NCBI GenBank assembly: GCA_023484675.1
Contig: JAMDAP010000007.1
Coordinates: 1 to 6,230, forward strand
Source: Bacillota bacterium
GTDB taxonomy: Bacteria; Bacillota_E; Symbiobacteriia; JAMDAP01
Direction of reading: 5' to 3'
DNA length: 6,230 bases
The notes under the pieces are model-generated. The model searched no databases and had not been told where the DNA came from. It worked only from the letters and a program-made list of their open reading frames with translations. Positions 1 to 3,481 of this stretch are shown here, in pieces (the first letter of the stretch is position 1; the number at the start of each line of letters is the position of its first letter). The position numbers were made by a program, and so were the translations under genes.

Positions 1-1
1 G

Positions 2-946
2 GCCTTCTCCGAATTCGGCTTCCCCAAGTCCCACTCGGCGGCCTTCGCCGTGCTGGCCTTCCAGTCGGCCTGGCTCCGCCACAACTATCCGGCCGAGTAC
101 TATACGGCGTTGCTCAACAACCAGCCGATGGGCTTCTACCCGCCCCATGTCCTGGTGCACGATGCCCAGCGCCGCGGCGTCGCCGTCCTGCCCGTGGACA
201 TCAACCGCAGCCGGGCCCGCTGCAGCGTAGAGAGTGGCAGCGTCAGGGTGGGGCTGGTCTATGTCCGCGCCCTGGGCTTGGAGGCAGCGGAGGCCGTCGA
301 AGCCGAGCGTGCCCGGAACGGCCCCTTCACGTCCCTGGGCGATTTTGCGCGCCGGGTCCGCCTGCGGCCTGAAGCCATGGAGAACCTGATCCGCGTCGGC
401 GCCCTGGACGCCTTCGGGCACGGCCGGCGGGAGTTGCTCTGGCAGCTTGGCCTCCTCCATCTGGACATCCCCATCCACAAGCAGGGCAAGGTGGTGGCAT
501 GCCAGTTGGTTCTGCCTCTGGCCACGGAGCAGGACATGGTGCCCCTGCCGGAGATGCAGCCGTGGGAGAAGATGGCCGCGGACTACACGGTGCTGGAGAT
601 GTCGCCGGGCTATCATCCCATCGGCCTGCTCCGGCCCAGGCTGAAGGCGGCCAAAACCCTGCCCCCCATCGTGCCCATCCGCCGGCTGGCATCGATGGAG
701 GATGGGGCCGACGTGCGCGTGGCCGGCCTGGTGGTCACCCGCCAACAGCCGGGCACGGCCAAGGGATTCGTCTTTCTGCTGCTGGAGGACGAGACCGGCG
801 TGGCCAACGTCATTGTCAAGCCCGGGTTCTACCAGGCCCATCGGGCCCTGGTGCGGGCTGAGCCCATGCTGTTGATGCGGGGCAAGGTACAGCGCCGGGA
901 CGGCATCCTGAACCTGGTGGCGACGGCGATGATGCCCCTGAGCTAG
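2..946 (+). CDS. dnaE2: Error-prone DNA polymerase DnaE2/ImuC-type, C-terminal part (5' truncated)
   Basis: The reading frame is open from the first complete codon at base 2, so the gene starts upstream of the window; 314 residues remain, ending at TAG 944-946. It is the C-terminal part of a C-family replicative-type polymerase. Fragment residues 1-45 are the end of the fingers region, with the family's GFPKSHSAAFA and YPAEYYTALLNN stretches. Residues about 83-140 form the helix-hairpin-helix part (ALGLEAAEAV, then GPFTSLGDFARR and LIRVGALDAFG). Residues about 236-310 are an OB-fold containing GTAKGFVFLLLEDETG (251-266). The protein ends directly after the OB-fold, without the extra tau-binding C-terminus of E. 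coli-type DnaE1. GTAKG...LEDETG with this short end is typical of DnaE2/ImuC, which performs damage-tolerant synthesis, usually in the SOS response with ImuA/ImuB. The catalytic aspartates (palm) lie outside the window, so activity cannot be judged. DnaE3-type is the main alternative. No partner genes are visible downstream. Confidence 0.86.
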   Translation, partial: AFSEFGFPKSHSAAFAVLAFQSAWLRHNYPAEYYTALLNNQPMGFYPPHVLVHDAQRRGVAVLPVDINRSRARCSVESGSVRVGLVYVRALGLEAAEAVEAERARNGPFTSLGDFARRVRLRPEAMENLIRVGALDAFGHGRRELLWQLGLLHLDIPIHKQGKVVACQLVLPLATEQDMVPLPEMQPWEKMAADYTVLEMSPGYHPIGLLRPRLKAAKTLPPIVPIRRLASMEDGADVRVAGLVVTRQQPGTAKGFVFLLLEDETGVANVIVKPGFYQAHRALVRAEPMLLMRGKVQRRDGILNLVATAMMPLS

Positions 947-1013
947 GCGCTGGAGGTCGCTGCCGGCCAGGAGGCAGAGGGCCGGGGAACGGCGGAGCAG
1001 GCAGCCGAGATAA

Positions 1014-1042
1014 GCCGGGTCTCACCACCGGCCCATAATTTT
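1014..1042 (+). terminator. Weak candidate terminator after the polymerase gene
   Basis: GCCGG at 1014-1018 can pair with CCGGC at 1028-1032 across a 9-base loop, and TTTT follows at 1039-1042. The T run is short and separated from the stem by six bases, so this is a poor intrinsic terminator. It is listed because it is the best candidate between the polymerase stop and the next promoter. Confidence 0.28.
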
Positions 1043-1081
1043 GGCTAGGCCGCCCTCTCCCTCCCGTCAGGCGTCCGTGCG

Positions 1082-1090
1082 TGCTATGAT
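1082..1090 (+). promoter_or_regulatory. Candidate extended -10 promoter for the DUF2892 gene
   Basis: TGCTATGAT at 1082-1090 is a TGn extension plus a -10 hexamer matching TATAAT at five of six positions. No convincing -35 box lies 16-18 bases upstream, which extended -10 promoters can tolerate. A transcript would start near 1097, leaving a leader of about 55 bases before ATG 1152. Confidence 0.42.
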
Positions 1091-1096
1091 GGGGCT

Positions 1097-1145
1097 GGGG
1101 AGAGGACCCTCCCCAAGAGGCTTCAGTGTCAGGTGAAAGGGGAGG
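1097..1145 (+). promoter_or_regulatory. Leader with two exclusive hairpins, one covering the Shine-Dalgarno
   Basis: GGGGAG (1097-1102) is complementary to CTCCCC (1109-1114) across a six-base loop. CCTCCCC (1108-1114) is also a perfect seven-base complement of the ribosome site GGGGAGG (1139-1145). The two pairings share 1109-1114 and cannot coexist, so the leader could either free or mask the ribosome site. The pairings are seen in the sequence; a regulatory role is inferred and may be coincidental, because any C-rich anti-SD-like tract would pair this way. Confidence 0.3.
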
Positions 1146-1151
1146 TTGGTT

Positions 1152-1370
1152 ATGCAGGCTAACGTAGGAACAACGGACCGTTGGCTCCGCGGCATCCTGG
1201 GTGTGGTTCTCCTCTGGGCCGCCTTTGCCGGTAAGCTGCCCCTGCCCTGGCTCTTCGGCATCATCGGCGTCATTCTCCTGATCACCGGCGTCATCGGCTT
1301 CTGCGGCCTCTACAAGCTTTTCGGCATCTCCACCTGCCCGAGCAAGCCCAGCACGTTCAAGAAGGGCTAA
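1152..1370 (+). CDS. DUF2892 family small inner-membrane protein
   Basis: This 72-residue protein starts at ATG 1152, six bases after a strong GGGGAGG (1139-1145). The in-frame TTG at 1146 directly abuts that site and is too close to be the start. Residues 5-16 (VGTTDRWLRGIL) form the family's N-terminal segment. Two hydrophobic stretches, about 13-27 and 32-52, are probable membrane spans. The C-terminal signature GFCGLYKLFGISTC (49-62) has Cys51 and Cys62 placed as in DUF2892 proteins, a domain also found as the membrane part of the rhodanese YgaP. Its biochemical role is not established, and there is no rhodanese domain here. It appears to be a single-gene transcript: it has its own candidate promoter upstream and a hairpin terminator after the TAA (1368-1370), and it converges on the dehydrogenase gene. 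Confidence 0.85.
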   Translation: MQANVGTTDRWLRGILGVVLLWAAFAGKLPLPWLFGIIGVILLITGVIGFCGLYKLFGISTCPSKPSTFKKG

Positions 1371-1407
1371 GGCCGTAGCCCCTAAACGCGTAGGCCACAG
1401 CAGAGAA

Positions 1408-1438
1408 AGAGCGGGACGTGCCCGCTCTCTCTTGCTTT
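1408..1438. terminator. Shared, probably bidirectional terminator between converging genes
   Basis: GAGCGGG (1409-1415) pairs perfectly with CCCGCTC (1421-1427) around a five-base loop, and A1408-T1428 extends the stem. The + strand continues with T/C-rich TCTTGCTTTC. The - strand continues with TTTCTCT (complement of bases before 1408). The hairpin sits between the stop codons of the converging DUF2892 gene (1370) and dehydrogenase gene (1467), so one structure could end both transcripts. Neither T tract is a pure run. Confidence 0.62.
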
Positions 1439-1466
1439 CGACAAGCCCACCCAGCTATACTAGCGT

Positions 1467-2423
1467 TTAATAGCCGCGTTCTGTATCCACCACATTCCGC
1501 AGCGGCTCTCCCGCCGCAAACCGCAGCAGGTTCTCGGCGACGATGTCCAAGGTGCGCTCCATGGTGCGGGGCGACAGCGCGGCGATGTGCGGCGTGATCA
1601 AGAGGTTGGGAGCCTGCCAGAGGGGGCTGTCCGCTGGCAGGGGTTCTTTGGCGAAGACGTCCAGGGCCGCGCCGCCCAGGCGGCCGGCTCGCAGAGCCGT
1701 TGCGAGGGCGGCCTCGTCGATCAGGCTGCCGCGGGCGATGTTGATCAGCAGCGCCTCGGGCTTCATCTGAGCCAACTCCGCCTCGCCGATGAGAAAGCGG
1801 GTCTCGGCGGTGGCGGGTGCTGCCAGGATGAGCACATCGGACTCGGCCAGCATCTCCCTGAGGCCGGACGGGGGCAGCACCTTCTCCACCAGCGGGTGCG
1901 GCTGCGGCCTGGCACGGGTGGCCAGCAGGCGGACGCCCAACGGGTGCAGCTTGGCGGCGATAGCCTGGCCGATGCTGCCGAACCCGGCGATGCCCACCGT
2001 CTGTCCTGCCAGCTCCACCGGCGCCAGGCTCACCCATTCGGAAGCGGCCTGCGCCCGCTGCGATGCCAGCAACCGGCGCGTAAACGACAGGATCATCCCC
2101 AGCACGTGCTCGGCGATGGGTTCCCCGTGGGCGCCGCGAGCGTTGGCCAGGATGATGGAACGCCCCTGGTGCTCCAATTCTCGTACCGGGCCGATGAGCC
2201 CTTCCACCCCGGCGGAGAGGGTTTGAATCCACCGCAGTCCCTTGGCGGCGGCCAGGAACTGTTTGGGGAACTGCATTCCCCAGCTCACCAGCACATCGGC
2301 ATCGGGCCAACGCTCTGCTGCCTCCTGGTCGCTGCCGGCCACCAGGAGCTGCCACCCCGGCACTTTGGCGCCCAGGGCGGACACCTGGGGCGCCAGGCTC
2401 TTGCTGATAAACACGGCCTTCAT
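1467..2423 (-). CDS. D-2-hydroxyacid dehydrogenase, NAD(P)-dependent
   Basis: The 318-residue product has the usual length for this cytosolic family, which interconverts 2-oxo acids (such as glyoxylate, hydroxypyruvate or pyruvate) and D-2-hydroxy acids. The substrate-binding N-terminal domain includes LSAGVEGL (69-76). The Rossmann domain carries GFGSIG (147-152), a GxGxxG dinucleotide loop. The catalytic set is complete: Arg231 in NIARGSLID, Glu260 in DVFAKEPLP, and His279 in ITPHIAALS. After the second Rossmann strand the sequence reads ATRARPQ (168-174), with arginines and no acidic residue; in related enzymes this favours NADPH over NADH, which is inference here. The start is ATG 2421-2423, preceded on the minus strand by GAGGTGA (2430-2436). 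An in-frame extension beyond this ATG has no better ribosome site. The gene is divergent from the DedA gene with only 47 bases between starts. The true substrate cannot be read from the sequence. Confidence 0.92.
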   Translation of the reverse strand: MKAVFISKSLAPQVSALGAKVPGWQLLVAGSDQEAAERWPDADVLVSWGMQFPKQFLAAAKGLRWIQTLSAGVEGLIGPVRELEHQGRSIILANARGAHGEPIAEHVLGMILSFTRRLLASQRAQAASEWVSLAPVELAGQTVGIAGFGSIGQAIAAKLHPLGVRLLATRARPQPHPLVEKVLPPSGLREMLAESDVLILAAPATAETRFLIGEAELAQMKPEALLINIARGSLIDEAALATALRAGRLGGAALDVFAKEPLPADSPLWQAPNLLITPHIAALSPRTMERTLDIVAENLLRFAAGEPLRNVVDTERGY

Positions 2424-2470
2424 GGCGCTTCACCTCACCTATCTTGTTCGGCCCCATAGGAGACAAACGG
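2424..2470. promoter_or_regulatory. 47-bp divergent intergenic gap with both ribosome sites
   Basis: The gap between the two divergent start codons holds GAGGTGA for the dehydrogenase (complement of 2430-2436) and AGGAGA for the DedA gene (2458-2463, seven bases before ATG 2471). Little room is left for two conventional promoters, so at least one promoter probably lies inside the coding sequence of the opposite gene or overlaps the other. No strong -35/-10 pair was identified on either strand. Confidence 0.5.
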
Positions 2471-3085
2471 ATGACGTTGGATCTTTCCTCCCTCGCCAGT
2501 CACCTCTCGGCCGTTCCGGTCGTTCTAGCAGTCTTTCTCTCTGGATTTCTGGAAGGACTGGCCATTCCCTTCCCCGGTACCTGGCTCTTGGCCCTGATCG
2601 GCGGTGCTGCCAGGCTGACAGTGAGCGAGCTCTTCGGGCTCAGCCTCATCACGGCGGCCGGCTACACCACCAGCTCGCTGGTTCCTTACGCCCTGGGTGT
2701 GGTGATCCGTCAATTGGGCTCCCCCGCCTTCTTGCCGCGCCTTGGCCTGACCGACGACCGTCTGGACCATCTTCAGGCCTGGTTCGCGCGCTATGGGGAG
2801 CCGGCGGTGGCCTGGTCCCGGCCTTTGTGGATCGGCAACCTGGTCTCGATTCCCGCCGGGATTGTCAGGATGCCCCTGTGGCGTTTCACCCTCTTCACCC
2901 TTGTCGGCATCTGGCCCTGGGCCCTGTCCATCTTGTGGATCGGGGACGAGGCGGGGGCTCTTATGGAGAATTTCGGCACCTGGGCCTTTTGGCTGATGAG
3001 CGCCGGGATTGCCCTCGCGGTTGCCGCCGGATGGTACCGGCAAATGCGGCTGCGCCGCCGCCAGGCGGAAGAGGCCGCAGACTAG
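2471..3085 (+). CDS. DedA/VTT-family integral membrane protein
   Basis: This 204-residue, very hydrophobic protein belongs to the DedA (SNARE-associated/VTT) family, whose members act in the cytoplasmic membrane in lipid carrier handling, proton-motive-force maintenance and drug or pH resistance. Hydrophobic stretches lie at about 14-45, 52-78, 112-130, 138-157 and 168-188. The N-terminal re-entrant part shows FLEGLAIPFPG (26-36). The C-terminal signature is SRPLW, then SIPAGIVRMPLWRF (126-139) and GIWPW (146-150), closely following the usual pattern of Arg, then PAG, MP and Phe. Only one arginine (Arg117) is evident where many DedA proteins have two (GRFIPGVR-like); the second appears as Asn123 or is missing. 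A basic tail (RQMRLRRR) probably stays in the cytoplasm. ATG 2471 is chosen over TTG 2444 because AGGAGA (2458-2463) is correctly spaced. The specific substrate is unknown. Confidence 0.86.
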   Translation: MTLDLSSLASHLSAVPVVLAVFLSGFLEGLAIPFPGTWLLALIGGAARLTVSELFGLSLITAAGYTTSSLVPYALGVVIRQLGSPAFLPRLGLTDDRLDHLQAWFARYGEPAVAWSRPLWIGNLVSIPAGIVRMPLWRFTLFTLVGIWPWALSILWIGDEAGALMENFGTWAFWLMSAGIALAVAAGWYRQMRLRRRQAEEAAD

Positions 3086-3122
3086 CACACCAGCAGACAG
3101 CCAGCTCCCAAGGCACACCCAA

Positions 3123-3146
3123 CCGGCCCTCTCGGCCGGCTTTTTT
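3123..3146 (+). terminator. Intrinsic terminator of the DedA gene
   Basis: CCGGCC (3123-3128) pairs with GGCCGG (3134-3139) around a five-base loop. One C and then six T residues follow (3141-3146). It lies 37 bases after the DedA stop and should isolate that gene from the riboswitch leader downstream. Confidence 0.85.
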
Positions 3147-3176
3147 CTTGACCCAATCTTTTTCTCCCAGGAAGTG

Positions 3177-3256
3177 CGATTCTTGTCGAATCGTGTCGTA
3201 CGATTCTTGGCAGACAAGGGTATTTTAGGTAGGAATTCTCTCACCGGAGTCGAATC
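3177..3256. repeat. Cluster of CGATTCTTG direct repeats and inverted GAATC motifs
   Basis: CGATTCTTG occurs at 3177-3185 and again at 3201-3209, 24 bases apart. Between them lies the inverted form CGAATCG (3187-3193). GTCGAATC occurs at 3185-3192 and again at 3249-3256. The cluster lies in an AT-richer stretch upstream of the riboswitch and is not explained by coding. It could be an operator or activator site for the downstream leader; that role is inferred. Confidence 0.4.
3207..3235 (+). promoter_or_regulatory. Low-confidence promoter candidate for the riboswitch transcript
   Basis: TTGGCA (3207-3212) matches the -35 consensus at five of six positions. Seventeen bases later TAGGAA (3230-3235) is only a poor -10 (three of six). 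The transcript would begin near 3242, about 50 bases before the aptamer. The second CGATTCTTG repeat overlaps the -35, as an activator or operator site might. A small hairpin (AGGTT 3257-3261 with AACCT 3267-3271) would lie in the early leader. A promoter somewhere in 3147-3290 is needed, but this exact choice is uncertain. Confidence 0.25.
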
Positions 3257-3292
3257 AGGTTCTTGCAACCTAATTCATCCGGGATACCCGAG

Positions 3293-3390
3293 CGCCAACC
3301 GATAACGGCCACCCCTGGCGAAAGCCGGGGGGCGCAAAACGCTGGATCTAAAGCCCTTCGGGGCCAAGATGGCCAGGTTGCCGAAAGGCG
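3293..3390 (+). promoter_or_regulatory. Cyclic-di-GMP-I (GEMM-I) riboswitch aptamer
   Basis: Conserved elements occur in the right order. AACGGCCACC (3304-3313) corresponds to the 5' ligand strand. An 8-bp stem (3312-3319 with 3324-3331) is capped by a GAAA tetraloop (3320-3323). GGCGCAAA (3331-3338) is the strongly conserved CGCAAA segment. CTGG (3342-3345) pairs with CCAG (3373-3376) and encloses the tetraloop-receptor halves ATCTAAA (3346-3352) and AAGATGG (3366-3372), plus a GCCC-TTCG-GGGC hairpin (3353-3364). The 3' ligand strand is GGTTGCCGA (3376-3384). CGCC (3293-3296) and GGCG (3387-3390) form closing helix P1. By alignment in mind with the Vc2 aptamer, the ligand-contacting G is tentatively G3308, which favours c-di-GMP over the A-containing cGAMP variant. 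It controls the secreted YD-repeat gene that follows. No covariance model could be run. Confidence 0.88.
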
Positions 3391-3419
3391 ATGAGGTTTT
3401 TCAGTCGAACCCATCCGCC
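3387..3419 (+). promoter_or_regulatory. Predicted antiterminator hairpin of the riboswitch
   Basis: GGCGATGAGGTT (3387-3398) can pair with AACCCATCCGCC (3408-3419): GGTT with AACC, GATG with CATC and GGC with GCC, with single-base bulges at A3394 and C3416, making 11 pairs around a nine-base loop. Its 5' strand includes the P1 strand 3387-3390, and its 3' strand includes the left arm of the terminator (3408-3416). It therefore competes with both the closed aptamer and the terminator, as expected for a transcriptional OFF switch. The pairing is seen; the switching direction is inferred. Confidence 0.6.
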
Positions 3420-3439
3420 GGACGGAGGATGGGTTTTTT
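3408..3439 (+). terminator. Riboswitch-controlled intrinsic terminator
   Basis: AACCCATCC (3408-3416) and GGATGGGTT (3427-3435) form a perfect nine-pair stem around a ten-base loop, followed by a run of six T residues (3434-3439; the first two also close the stem). It lies 18 bases after the aptamer and 42 bases before the GTG start at 3482, the normal place for a transcription-attenuating expression platform. Confidence 0.88.
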
Positions 3440-3481
3440 GGCGTCTCGCGGCAGGGCCCCCGGGCCTGCGGAGGGATTCAT

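Noticed and set aside
1587..2459. A 290-codon plus-strand frame opposite the dehydrogenase
   Set aside because: Low-complexity Gln/Gly/His composition and no domain; shadow of the real gene.
1357..2466. A 369-codon minus-strand frame overlapping the dehydrogenase
   Set aside because: It is an out-of-frame shadow, Arg/Pro/Gly-rich, while the dehydrogenase frame carries all catalytic motifs.
2444..2470. TTG 2444 as an upstream start of the DedA protein
   Set aside because: ATG 2471 has a well-placed AGGAGA. The extra nine residues would overlap the ribosome sites of both genes and are not family-like.
3209..3224. Sigma-54 promoter (GG...GC) near TTGGCAGACAAGG
   Set aside because: No GC dinucleotide is present at the required spacing after GG 3209-3210.
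2525..3268. A 247-codon minus-strand frame opposite the DedA gene
   Set aside because: It runs through the DedA terminator and has no recognisable domain; the membrane protein frame is clearly real.
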